The notes under the pieces are model-generated. The model was not told where the DNA came from. It saw only the letters and a list, made by a program, of their open reading frames with translations, and ran no database searches. From assembly GCA_964383325.1 (NCBI GenBank), contig CAYLGY010000006.1, positions 1 through 53,401 on the forward strand: a stretch of 53,401 bases of DNA. Direction: 5' to 3'. A program made the translations under genes and the position numbers. Positions 34,558-46,611 of the stretch are shown in pieces. This DNA is from CAYLGY01 sp964383325 (GTDB lineage: Bacteria > Pseudomonadota > Alphaproteobacteria > Rhizobiales > Rhizobiaceae). Numbering within the stretch: the stretch's first letter is position 1; each line of letters opens with the position of its first letter.

Positions 34558-36012
34558 CTACCGCGGCAGCATGGTCTCGCCCATCAGATCCTTGTCGATG
34601 GCATGGGCGGCCTGGCGACCTTCCCGGATCGCCCATACCACGAGTGACTGGCCACGCCTCGCATCGCCAGCAACATAAAGGCGGTCGATGCTGGTCCGGT
34701 AACTCTGGTCGTCGGCAACAATGTTCAGCGAGCCGCGCCCGTCGCGCAGCGTCGCCAGCCGGTCGCCGAATTCGGCCAGTACCCCCACTTCGGACACGCC
34801 ACAGAATCCGATTGCAATGAAGGCCAGATCGGCAGGTATGACGAAATCCGTGCCGGGGACCGGCTGACGCCGCACATCCACCTTGCAGCACCGCACCCCG
34901 GTCAGCTTGCCGGAACTGCCGACGAATTCGAGCGTCGCCACCTGGAAATTCCTTGCCGCACCCTCGGCCTGGGAGGAGGAGGTGCGCATCTTTGTTGCCC
35001 AATAGGGCCAAACCGCCAGCTTGTCCTCGCGCAGCGGCGGCTCTGGTCGGATGTCAAGCTGCGTGACCCTGACTGCACCCTGGCGAAATGCGGTCCCTAT
35101 GCAATCGGAAGCCGTGTCGCCGCCTCCGACTACGACCACGCGCCTTCCCGCCGCGCTGATGGCTTCCGAGGGCCAGCCGACGGACTGGATCTCTTCCCCG
35201 CCAATCCGGCGATTCTGCTGCACCAGATAGGGCATGGCATCATGGACCCCGTGCAGGTCGACCCCCGGAATTGCTACGGTCCTTGGCGTCTCCGAGCCCC
35301 CGCTGAAGAGCACTGCGTCATGGCTGTCAAGCAATGCAGCAACGGTCAGATCCATGCCGACATGGACGCCACAATGAAACTGCACGCCCTCGCCTCTCAT
35401 CTGCTCGATGCGCCGCTCCACATGATGCTTCTCGATCTTGAAATCGGGAATGCCGTAGCGCATCAATCCACCCGGTCGGCTTTCGCGTTCATAGACATGC
35501 ACCTCATGACCAGCGCGTGCAAGCTGCTGCGCGGCGGCAAGTCCCGCAGGACCGGAACCGATGATTGCAATTTTTCTGCCGGTCTTTCGTTCGGCCGGGT
35601 AGGGCCGGACATAGCCGGTCGCGATCGCTCGGTCAGCGAGCGCCTGCTCGATGTTCTTGATCGTGACCGGCACGTCTTCGAGATTGAGTGTACATGCCTC
35701 CTCGCATGGCGCGGGACAGATCCGCCCGGTCCATTCAGGAAAATTATTGGTCGAGTGCAGGTCGCGGATCGCCTGGTCCCAATCGCCGCGATAAACGAGA
35801 TCGTTCCAGTCGGGAATCTGGTTGTGTACCGGGCAGCCGGTCGGTCCATGACAATAGGGCACGCCGCAATCCATGCAGCGTGCCGCCTGCTTGGCCACTT
35901 CCGGCTCCGTCATCGGCAGAACGAATTCACGGAAATGACGGATCCGATCGGATGCCGGCTGATATTGCGCCTCCTGCCGTTCGATTTCGAGGAAGCCGGT
36001 TACCTTGCCCAT
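34558..36012 (-). CDS. gltD: Glutamate synthase small subunit
   Basis: The beta subunit of NADPH-dependent glutamate synthase. It passes electrons from NADPH via FAD and Fe-S clusters to GltB. The 484-residue protein starts MGKVTGFLEIERQ. The Fe-S cysteines are in ARCMDCGVPYCHGPTGCPVHNQIPDWND and CPAPCEEACTL. FAD and NADPH glycine motifs are IIGSGPAGLAAAQQLA and VVVVGGGDTASDCIGTA, with the terminal FAD block YVAGDARRGQSLVVWAI. It lies 22 bp downstream of gltB in the same operon. Confidence 0.96.
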   Translation of the reverse strand: MGKVTGFLEIERQEAQYQPASDRIRHFREFVLPMTEPEVAKQAARCMDCGVPYCHGPTGCPVHNQIPDWNDLVYRGDWDQAIRDLHSTNNFPEWTGRICPAPCEEACTLNLEDVPVTIKNIEQALADRAIATGYVRPYPAERKTGRKIAIIGSGPAGLAAAQQLARAGHEVHVYERESRPGGLMRYGIPDFKIEKHHVERRIEQMRGEGVQFHCGVHVGMDLTVAALLDSHDAVLFSGGSETPRTVAIPGVDLHGVHDAMPYLVQQNRRIGGEEIQSVGWPSEAISAAGRRVVVVGGGDTASDCIGTAFRQGAVRVTQLDIRPEPPLREDKLAVWPYWATKMRTSSSQAEGAARNFQVATLEFVGSSGKLTGVRCCKVDVRRQPVPGTDFVIPADLAFIAIGFCGVSEVGVLAEFGDRLATLRDGRGSLNIVADDQSYRTSIDRLYVAGDARRGQSLVVWAIREGRQAAHAIDKDLMGETMLPR

Positions 36013-36034
36013 GGAATACCTATCCTTGCCAGCG

Positions 36035-40717
<4,683 letters not shown>

Positions 40718-40930
40718 CTTCGTCTCCTGATCTTGCACATCCCGGGGTCGCACCGTCATTCGGGAATGGAGGGCATCCCTCCCCGCCACCTGGCACATCC
40801 TTCAATATACAACCTGCTCCATGCGAACCGGAGGTCGCGGCCGGGCCTGAACCTGTTCAGACGGGCGCACTCACATCCTCGCAGCGACGTGTCCATTATA
40901 GTGGAACCGCCGGCCGAACGCGATGGCAAA

Positions 40931-40951
40931 TAAGACAGCAATGCTGTCCTA
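40931..40951. promoter_or_regulatory. Orphan palindromic operator-like site
   Basis: GACAGC-AAT-GCTGTC (40934-40948) is a perfect 6-bp-arm palindrome. It extends to TA at both outer ends with one mismatched pair, about 21 bp in all. It is AT-flanked and typical in shape of a dimeric repressor site. It lies 214 bp upstream of gltB, with no regulator gene adjacent. I cannot name the regulator. Confidence 0.5.
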
Positions 40952-41103
40952 TATTTATGCCAGATTCCGGAGCGCATCACAAGCGGCAACTGCAAAAAAA
41001 ATCCTGGCTGCGCAACTTTGCTTCATCCAGGAACTGAGTTGGGTATTAAGCGTACAAATTCTCGGAGAAATCAGTCGAAACTTGCATGAACCAGGCGAGA
41101 ATC

Positions 41104-41128
41104 AAAAACGGCGCCCGCAGGCGCCGTT
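41104..41128 (-). terminator. Intrinsic terminator of hsp20
   Basis: On the minus strand a 9-bp stem AACGGCGCC/GGCGCCGTT (41128-41120 and 41115-41107) with a 4-base loop is followed by TTTTT. It lies 25 bp beyond the hsp20 stop. Confidence 0.85.
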
Positions 41129-41152
41129 CACATGGTTCAAGGAAATGTGCCC

Positions 41153-41620
41153 TCATGCCGCCTTGGCGTCGATGCGTTTGCCTGGTTCGACCGGCGCGGA
41201 AGCGATTTCGATCCGGCGCGGTTTCAACTGCTCGGGAACTTCACGTTTCAGATCGATATGCAGAAGGCCATTGCGAAGCTCGGCGCCGACCACTTCCACA
41301 TGCTCGGCAAGCTGGAACTTGCGCTCGAACCCTCGGCTCGCAATGCCACGGAACAGAAACTCGCTCTTTTCGGTTTCAGCCGATTCCCGGCGCGTTCCCT
41401 TGATGGCAAGCACATTCTGATGGGCCTCGATCGACAGATCCTCTTCGGCGAAGCCGGCGACGGCCATGGTAATCCGGTAGGCGTCCTCACCGGTCCGCTC
41501 GATATTGTAAGGTGGGTAGCTCTGCGCGGATTCCGGCGCAGTGATGGAATCGAGCATGGAAAACAGCCGGTCGAAGCCGACGGTTGAACGATAAAGCGGG
41601 GTAAAGTCGAAGTGACGCAT
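41153..41620 (-). CDS. Small heat shock protein, Hsp20/IbpA family
   Basis: An ATP-independent holdase that binds unfolding proteins in the cytoplasm. The 155-residue product opens MRHFDFTPLYRSTVGFDRLFSML, typical of rhizobial class A small heat shock proteins. It has a full alpha-crystallin domain (YPPYNIERTGEDAYRITMAVAGFAEEDLSI...) with the ARGFERKFQL-like SRGFERKFQLAEHV and GLLHIDL strands. The start at 41620 has AGGAG 9 bases upstream. The upstream region holds an RpoH-type promoter and a ROSE-like thermometer leader, so expression should be heat-controlled at both transcription and translation. Confidence 0.94.
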   Translation of the reverse strand: MRHFDFTPLYRSTVGFDRLFSMLDSITAPESAQSYPPYNIERTGEDAYRITMAVAGFAEEDLSIEAHQNVLAIKGTRRESAETEKSEFLFRGIASRGFERKFQLAEHVEVVGAELRNGLLHIDLKREVPEQLKPRRIEIASAPVEPGKRIDAKAA

Positions 41621-41715
41621 GATCGTGTTCTCCTTCTGAAGCAACATTCGCGTCGGCCAGTTCACAACCCGAATGGCATTGTGCTGGGCCGGCGGCTCCG
41701 AACCCGGCAGCCGCA
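41621..41715 (-). ncRNA. ROSE-like RNA thermometer in the hsp20 leader
   Basis: The predicted leader of about 95 nt folds into three successive hairpins. Hairpin 1 (41714-41692) has stem GCGGCT/AGCCGC with inner CCG/CGG. Hairpin 2 (41691-41654) pairs CGGCC, AG and CACAA with TTGTG, CT and GGCCG. Hairpin 3 pairs the ROSE hallmark TTGCT (41644-41640) with the ribosome site AGGAG (41634-41630) across a 5-base loop, including the opposed G-G characteristic of ROSE elements. Melting at high temperature would expose the ribosome site. Pairings were worked out by hand; function is inferred from known ROSE elements of rhizobial small heat shock genes. Confidence 0.7.
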
Positions 41716-41721
41716 TTGCGA

Positions 41722-41750
41722 ATCTGGTGTTTCTCTTCGTTGATTTCAAG
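41722..41750 (-). promoter_or_regulatory. RpoH-type heat-shock promoter of hsp20
   Basis: Minus-strand CTTGAA (41750-41745), a 17-bp spacer, then CCAGAT (41727-41722) matches the alphaproteobacterial sigma-32 pattern CTTGAA-N17-CCATAT closely. Transcription would begin near 41715, exactly where the ROSE-like leader starts. Confidence 0.7.
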
Positions 41751-41848
41751 CCGTGCAGGAAGCTGCGAGGAAGGAATTTCTTGCATTCCGCCCTTCGCCT
41801 ACCTATCCCATTGCGGGACGGGTTTTGGGGACGGGGCCGGAACGACGC

Positions 41849-42826
41849 ATGTCCGAACTGATCGCGATGGAAGGCAATCCGGTTCCGCCACTGACCCGTG
41901 CCGGGTATTTTTCCAGTCGCGACGGGGTGCAGCTCCGCTATGCCCTGATCGACACTTCGGTCCGACCTGGCCTCGGCACGGTGGTGGTGGTTCAGGGGCG
42001 CAATGAAGCGATCGAGAAATATTTCGAAACCGCTGCCGATCTCGCCACACGGGGTTTCCAGACGGCGCTGTTCGACTTGCGCGGCCAGGGCGGCTCCGAG
42101 CGCCTGCTCGGCGATCCATGGCGCGGCCATGTAACCAGCTTCACCGACTATGCCAACGATCTCGACGACTTCTTCTCCTCGGTCGTATTACCTGATTGCC
42201 GTCCGCCCTATTACCTCCTCGGCCATTCGACGGGCGCACTCGTCGCCCTCATCGCCACGCCATGGATGCGCAACCGTATAGAGCGGCAAGTCCTGTGCGC
42301 CCCCCTGTTGCAATTGGCGAGTCATTATCCGCCGCACAGGATGATCGGGATCGTCAGCGGGCTGCTCAGCAGTGTCGGCCTTGGCACCCTTCCCCTTGCC
42401 GGGCGCGAACAAAGCATTGAAGCCCGGCCTTTCACCGAGAATCGCCAGACGAGCGATCCTGAGCGCTTCAGCCGCAATGCGGCGCTGCACGATGCGGCTC
42501 CCCATCTGTTCCCCGGCAAGCCAACGGCCTCGTGGATCGATGCATTTTACCGGGCGTCAAGTCATGTCCGCGACCCGGAATTCATTGCTCGCATCCAGTT
42601 ACCGACCCTGATCATTGCAGGAACCGGCGATCAGGTGGTTTCCTATCGCGCCATCGAGGCATTTGCCGCCAAGCTGCGCAGCGGCGCCCTGTTGACGATC
42701 GAAGGCGCTCAGCATGAAATCCTGCAGGAGGCCGATCGCTATCGCGAACAGTTCCTGGCAGCCTTCGACGCCTTCATTCCGGGAGAACCCCGCAGCATGG
42801 CGGAAGCCGCCATCACGACTCGATGA
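41849..42826 (+). CDS. Alpha/beta hydrolase, lysophospholipase/monoacylglycerol lipase-like
   Basis: A 325-residue serine hydrolase of the PldB type. The nucleophile elbow is GHSTG (YYLLGHSTGALVALI), the acid lies in IIAGTGDQVVS and the histidine in EGAQHEILQEADRYREQ. The oxyanion region is VVQGRNEAIEKY. The likely substrates are monoacylglycerols or lysophospholipids, inferred from family. The start at 41849 (MSELIAMEGN) is the first with a reasonable N-terminus. It is divergent from hsp20 and overlaps the 3' end of the phosphatase gene by 14 bp. Confidence 0.85.
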   Translation: MSELIAMEGNPVPPLTRAGYFSSRDGVQLRYALIDTSVRPGLGTVVVVQGRNEAIEKYFETAADLATRGFQTALFDLRGQGGSERLLGDPWRGHVTSFTDYANDLDDFFSSVVLPDCRPPYYLLGHSTGALVALIATPWMRNRIERQVLCAPLLQLASHYPPHRMIGIVSGLLSSVGLGTLPLAGREQSIEARPFTENRQTSDPERFSRNAALHDAAPHLFPGKPTASWIDAFYRASSHVRDPEFIARIQLPTLIIAGTGDQVVSYRAIEAFAAKLRSGALLTIEGAQHEILQEADRYREQFLAAFDAFIPGEPRSMAEAAITTR

Positions 42827-43586
42827 TGGCTCGAGCCTGTCGCCACAACTCATCGCTGGCGGCTGCGATGACATCGCCACCTGCCTCGGCTGGTCCACCA
42901 TCCCAACGCGTGATGATGCCACCGGCCTGCTCGATCAGCGGAATCAGGGCGACGATGTCATAATTCTGCAAGCCCGGCTCGATGACGAGGTCGACATGGC
43001 CTGCCGCGAGCATGGCAAAGGCATAGCAGTCGCAGCCATAGCGGCTGAAGCGCACCGCTGCTTCCAGTCGTTCGAGCACCCCGCGACTCTCCGGCGCAAA
43101 GAGGTGCGGCGATGTGGTGAACAGACTGGCGGCTGCGAGCGATTTCTCCCCGCTAACCTTCAAGGGCCGACAACCATCCGGCCCCTCATGAAAGGCGCCT
43201 GCTCCGGTGGCATAGAACAATTCGCGGGTGAATGGCTGGGACATCATCCCCGCTACCGCCCTGCCCTCTTCCAGCAGGCCGGCCAGTGTGCCCCAGACCG
43301 GAATCCCTGTGATGAAGGCGCGCGTGCCGTCCACCGGATCAATGACCCAGACATGCCGATTATCGGCACCCTGGCTGCCGAACTCTTCGCCGACAATGCC
43401 ATGAGCGGGAAACCGCTCGGCGATCAGGCGGCGAATCGCCCTCTCCGCTTCCCGGTCGGCTTCGGTTACCGGATCGAATCCACCATCGCGCTTGTTGTCG
43501 ATAGGTCCGGACCGCCGGAAACGCGGCAAGGTCTCCGCCGCCGCGGCTGCGGCAATTTCCCGCAGAATGGCTGGATCAACCTGCAT
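42813..43586 (-). CDS. hisN: Inositol-monophosphatase-family phosphatase, HisN-like
   Basis: A Mg2+-dependent phosphatase of 257 residues. Metal ligands appear in GIVGEEFG (E67, E68), WVIDPVDGTRAFITG (D83, D86) and near the end LVIEPGLQNYDIVALIPLIEQAGG. The DPVDGTRAFITGIPVWGTLAGLL form and the Trp/Arg pattern fit the histidinol-phosphatase branch (HisN) better than SuhB, so the likely role is the penultimate step of histidine synthesis; inositol phosphatase activity cannot be excluded. The start at 43586 (MQVDPAIL) is preferred. A small RNA starts just upstream in the opposite direction. Confidence 0.82.
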   Translation of the reverse strand: MQVDPAILREIAAAAAAETLPRFRRSGPIDNKRDGGFDPVTEADREAERAIRRLIAERFPAHGIVGEEFGSQGADNRHVWVIDPVDGTRAFITGIPVWGTLAGLLEEGRAVAGMMSQPFTRELFYATGAGAFHEGPDGCRPLKVSGEKSLAAASLFTTSPHLFAPESRGVLERLEAAVRFSRYGCDCYAFAMLAAGHVDLVIEPGLQNYDIVALIPLIEQAGGIITRWDGGPAEAGGDVIAAASDELWRQARAIIES

Positions 43587-43664
43587 GACGGCTCCGAAAA
43601 TCAGGGTTCTCAATCCTGAGACTCATTTTTTTGACTTTCCGGTAAAAAAATTACGCTGACAGGG

Positions 43665-43692
43665 TTGACATTTGTGCGTCGCAGCATAAATT
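43665..43692 (+). promoter_or_regulatory. Sigma70 promoter of the small RNA
   Basis: TTGACA (43665-43670), 16 bp, TAAATT (43687-43692). The consensus -35 and a start near 43700 agree with the 5' end of the first RNA hairpin. Confidence 0.65.
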
Positions 43693-43699
43693 GGTTCGT

Positions 43700-43780
43700 G
43701 CAGTGAGAACTGCTTGCCCTTTATGGGCGTTTCCTCCCTTGACTTGGACCGCATCGCGCAAGCGACGCGGTTCTTTTTTT
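43700..43780 (+). ncRNA. mmgR: mmgR/suhB (alpha-r8)-like trans-acting small RNA
   Basis: An independent transcription unit of about 80 nt with three hairpins. GCAGT/ACTGC (43700-43713) closes a GAGA loop, and GCCC/GGGC (43716-43728) closes a TTTAT loop. A single-stranded TTTCCTCCCTTGA follows, then a terminator stem with GCAA loop (43748-43769) and TCTTTTTTT. The CUUUAUGGGCGUUUCCUCCCU core resembles the alphaproteobacterial suhB RNA of Rfam, called mmgR in Sinorhizobium, which lies beside an inositol-monophosphatase gene. The exposed UCCUCCC could pair with ribosome sites of target mRNAs. Family assignment is from memory. Confidence 0.72.
43748..43780 (+). terminator. Rho-independent terminator of the small RNA
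   Basis: ACCGC-A-TCGC, loop GCAA, GCGA-C-GCGGT, then TCTTTTTTT (43772-43780 region). One internal mismatch; a long T-run. It abuts the 3' end of the convergent amidohydrolase gene. Confidence 0.85.
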
Positions 43781-43784
43781 GCCC

Positions 43785-44681
43785 TCATTCGGCAGCCATA
43801 GGCGGCGCCGCCAGCCCTTCATCGGGGAAGTCCACGAGGCTTTCGCAGAAGCGCCTGATGTCCCTTGTTAGGGCGGCAAATCCGGCCCTCTTCTCGTAAT
43901 TCGCTTCGTTCATGTAAAGCCCGCGATTGATCTCGACCTGCAGTGCGTGCCTGCCCACGGCAGGTTGCCCATAATGTTCGGTGATGAAACCCCCCGCATA
44001 GGGCCGGTTGTGACTGACCTGATAGCCCATCGAGCGAAGAGTGCGAATGGCATGATCGGTCAATGATCGCGCCGCCGACGTGCCGAAGCGGTCGCCAATG
44101 ATGAAGTCGGGCCGGCGGCTGGTTTCGCTGAGACGAATGCTTGCCGGCATGGAATGACAATCGACGAGTACTGCATGGCCGAAAAGGCTGTCGGTGCGGG
44201 CGAGGAGTTCCTGCAGGCAGGCGTGATACGGGAAATAGATCGCATCGATCCGGTGCAGCGCTTCAGCGAGCGGAATGGGCCCGGGATAGATCTCCAGCCC
44301 TTCGCCGACGATGCGCGGGATGGTTCCCAGCCCGCCGGCAACACGCGCGGAACGAGTATTGGCGCCGCGCGGTACTGCTTCGCGGAACATGCGTGGGTCG
44401 AGTTCCAGCGGTTCGCGATTTACATCGAGATAGGCGCGCGGAAAATTCGCCAAGAGCAAGGGCGCACCAAGGTCGGCGGCACAGGAAAACAATTCGTCCA
44501 CATAGGCGTCCTCGGAACGCCGGATCTGGTCCCGCCCCAGCCGAGACTGCCGCATGAAGCGTTCCGGATAATGGCGCCCGCTATGCGGTGAATTGAACAC
44601 GAAAGGAACGCGCTGGCGTACCGGGGAACGTAGTTCGAAGGCTGGCAGGTGGAGGAAATCCCCGTCGTCACGCATGCGCAT
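43785..44681 (-). CDS. N-formylglutamate amidohydrolase family protein
   Basis: A 298-residue zinc amidohydrolase of the FGase family, which removes formate from N-formylglutamate in histidine degradation or acts on similar N-acyl amino acids. Typical motifs are VPFVFNSPHSGRHYP near the N-terminus, DAYVDELF, NFPRAYLDVNREP, VLVDCHSMP and the C-terminal QVEINRGLYMNE. No hut genes are nearby, so a histidine-catabolic role is not supported by context. The gene converges on the small RNA, ending 5 bp from its terminator, and is divergent from cpdR. Confidence 0.88.
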   Translation of the reverse strand: MRMRDDGDFLHLPAFELRSPVRQRVPFVFNSPHSGRHYPERFMRQSRLGRDQIRRSEDAYVDELFSCAADLGAPLLLANFPRAYLDVNREPLELDPRMFREAVPRGANTRSARVAGGLGTIPRIVGEGLEIYPGPIPLAEALHRIDAIYFPYHACLQELLARTDSLFGHAVLVDCHSMPASIRLSETSRRPDFIIGDRFGTSAARSLTDHAIRTLRSMGYQVSHNRPYAGGFITEHYGQPAVGRHALQVEINRGLYMNEANYEKRAGFAALTRDIRRFCESLVDFPDEGLAAPPMAAE

Positions 44682-44854
44682 TTCCGGACTGGCATTGGCT
44701 TTTCATCGTCCTGAAACTGCCATTGCGCAGGTGGCATGTCCAGCCGGCATGCGGCGGAATAGGTGTTCACCTCCTGTTTACCTTGTTGAGGTCATAAGAA
44801 GAACGCATTTTCTCGCTGGCTGGCAGCCAGACGGAACAACAGGGACATGGAACG

Positions 44855-45217
44855 GTGACAAGGATCCTGCTTGCGGAGGATGACGAGGACATGCGGCGCT
44901 TTCTGGTGAAGGCGCTCGAGCGGGCGGGCTATGATGTGGTCGATTTCGACAATGGCGCCAGCGCCTATGAGCGTCTGCGCGAGGAGCCGTTCAATCTGCT
45001 CCTGACCGACATCGTCATGCCTGAAATGGATGGAATCGAACTGGCGCGCCGCGCAACCGAGATCGACCCTGATCTCAAGGTGATGTTCATCACCGGCTTT
45101 GCGGCCGTGGCGCTGAACCCCGATTCGCGTGCCCCGAAGGATGCGCGTATCCTCTCCAAGCCGTTTCACCTGCGGCAACTGGTCGATGAGGTCGAAAAGA
45201 TCCTCAGCGCTGCCTGA
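44855..45217 (+). CDS. cpdR: Response regulator CpdR
   Basis: A single-domain receiver of 120 residues. In Caulobacter and Sinorhizobium, CpdR is phosphorylated by CckA through ChpT; the unphosphorylated form primes ClpXP to degrade cell-cycle proteins including CtrA. The acidic pocket EDD is at 8-10, the phosphorylated aspartate is D52 in LLLTDIVMPEMDGIELARRA, the threonine is in MFITGFAAVALN and the lysine in LSKPF (K102). The match to CpdR across VKALERAGYDVVDFDNGASAYERLREEPF is strong. It ends in Ala-Ala. The start is GTG 44855. Confidence 0.92.
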   Translation: MTRILLAEDDEDMRRFLVKALERAGYDVVDFDNGASAYERLREEPFNLLLTDIVMPEMDGIELARRATEIDPDLKVMFITGFAAVALNPDSRAPKDARILSKPFHLRQLVDEVEKILSAA

Positions 45218-45253
45218 TCGTAAGGAGTTGGTGGGTTGGAGGCAAATCGGGTA

Positions 45254-45282
45254 TTGACTGCCGCCTTCCATTCATGATCTAT
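45254..45282 (+). promoter_or_regulatory. Likely tRNA-Val promoter
   Basis: TTGACT (45254-45259) and an A/T-rich -10 region around 45277-45283 (ATCTATG) at 17-18 bp spacing, 14 bp before the tRNA. The -35 is strong and the -10 weak. Confidence 0.45.
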
Positions 45283-45295
45283 GCCCGACGCGGAT

Positions 45296-45370
<75 letters not shown>

Positions 45371-45538
45371 TCCTGATCAATAACCCAGACACAATTACGT
45401 AGTGCTCCACAGGTTCAACTGAACCTGATGAGCAGGAATCACCCCAGCAGCTTTCCGCACGGCAGCGCCCCTATTGCTTGATTGCGCGCGCAGTTTGCGC
45501 GATGTCAGCCGGCTCACCCAACGCTGTATTGAGAATCC

Positions 45539-45563
45539 GGAACCTGAACCGACTTTCGGAGTT
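45539..45563 (+). promoter_or_regulatory. Candidate EcfG-type general-stress promoter
   Basis: GGAAC (45539-45543), 16 bp, AGTT (45560-45563) matches the alphaproteobacterial general-stress pattern GGAAC-N16/17-CGTT with one mismatch. It would start transcription about 40-45 bp before the SDR start codon at 45614. Confidence 0.45.
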
Positions 45564-45613
45564 GGGGGAGTGCCTGCGGGCAGGGGCCAAAGGATGGAAT
45601 GGATGGAAATACT

Positions 45614-46480
45614 ATGCCCGATCACAAGGACTATCCCCGCCCGCCCATGCCAGAACAGCAACAGTCGATGCCCGGCCGAACAGAGGAGATGAATCCCCGC
45701 CCGGATCATGGCGAAGAGAGCTACCGTGGAAGCGGCAGGCTCAATGGCAAGGTGGCGTTGATCACAGGCGCGGATTCCGGCATCGGCCGGGCGGTGGCGA
45801 TCGCCTTTGCACGAGAAGGCGCCGACATCGTCATCTCCTATCTGGAGGAAGACGAGGATGCGGAAGAAACCGCGCGCTGGGTGAACGATGCCGGTCGCAA
45901 GGCGGTCTTGGCGCCGGGCGATATTTCAGATGAGAAGTTTGCCCGCTCCCTGGTGGAGCGGACAATGGAGGAGTTTGGCCGGCTGGACATCCTCGTCAAC
46001 AATGCCGCGCATCAGGCGACGTTCGAGAAACTGGAAGACATTACCGCCGAGGAATGGGATCTGACCTTCCGCACCAATGTCCACTCGATGTTCTATCTGT
46101 GTCAGGAAGCTGTAAAGCACATGGAAGCGGGCGCGGCGATCATCAACACATCCTCGATCAATGCCACCAGCCCTTCACCCACCTTGCTTGCCTACGCCAC
46201 GACCAAAGGTGCCATAGCCAATTTCACTGCGGGCCTCGCCGGATTGCTGGCCGAACGCGGAATCCGTGTCAATGCAGTGGCGCCTGGCCCGATCTGGACG
46301 CCCTTGATCCCTTCGACCATGCCGCCGGAAAAGGTCCGTAACTTTGGTGAAAACACGCCACTGGGGCGGCCCGGACAGCCTGCCGAACTCGCACCGACCT
46401 ATGTGCTGTTGGCTTCGCCTGAGTCGAGCTATACGACAGGCGCCTTGTTCGAGGTCACAGGCGGCCGCCCGATGTTGTGA
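45614..46480 (+). CDS. General-stress-type short-chain dehydrogenase (YghA/YhdF-like)
   Basis: An SDR of 288 residues with the N-terminal extension typical of this stress-associated branch (PDHKDYPRPPMPEQQQ..., MNPRPDHGEESYRGSGRL). The glycine motif is ALITGADSGIGRAVAIAFA, NNAA is present, and the catalytic Ser-Tyr-Lys is in INTSSINATSPSPTLLAYATTKGAI. The late APGPIWTPLIPSTMPPEKV is also characteristic. The substrate is unknown. The start at 45614 (MPDHKDYP) is chosen over one 5 codons upstream by family pattern. An upstream GGAAC-N16-AGTT suggests general-stress control, in keeping with the osmoprotectant importer that follows. Confidence 0.85.
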   Translation: MPDHKDYPRPPMPEQQQSMPGRTEEMNPRPDHGEESYRGSGRLNGKVALITGADSGIGRAVAIAFAREGADIVISYLEEDEDAEETARWVNDAGRKAVLAPGDISDEKFARSLVERTMEEFGRLDILVNNAAHQATFEKLEDITAEEWDLTFRTNVHSMFYLCQEAVKHMEAGAAIINTSSINATSPSPTLLAYATTKGAIANFTAGLAGLLAERGIRVNAVAPGPIWTPLIPSTMPPEKVRNFGENTPLGRPGQPAELAPTYVLLASPESSYTTGALFEVTGGRPML

Positions 46481-46611
46481 AGTCGCTGCATCAAGTAGAT
46501 GGCTCACCCTAAGGGGAAAAACCTGCACCGCAATCATTCCATTTCTACAGGAAAGGCACTACGCTTTCTGTCACGCGGCGCGAACTGCGCCTTGCAAGGA
46601 AGGAGATCCCC

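Larger units (their letters stand above)
40718..41152. other. Intergenic region upstream of gltB
   Basis: These 435 bp lie between the gltB start and the 3' end of hsp20. They contain TATAAT on the minus strand (40900-40895), a possible gltB -10 without a convincing -35, an orphan palindrome at 40931-40951 and the hsp20 terminator. No ORF here looks coding on either strand. Confidence 0.55.

Noticed and set aside
41030..41054. GGAAC-N16-CGTA resembling a general-stress promoter on the plus strand
   Set aside because: It would transcribe into hsp20 antisense with no gene to serve; probably chance.
40923..41420. 165-codon plus-strand ORF starting inside the orphan palindrome
   Set aside because: Its second half is antisense to hsp20 and crosses the hsp20 terminator; no family resemblance.
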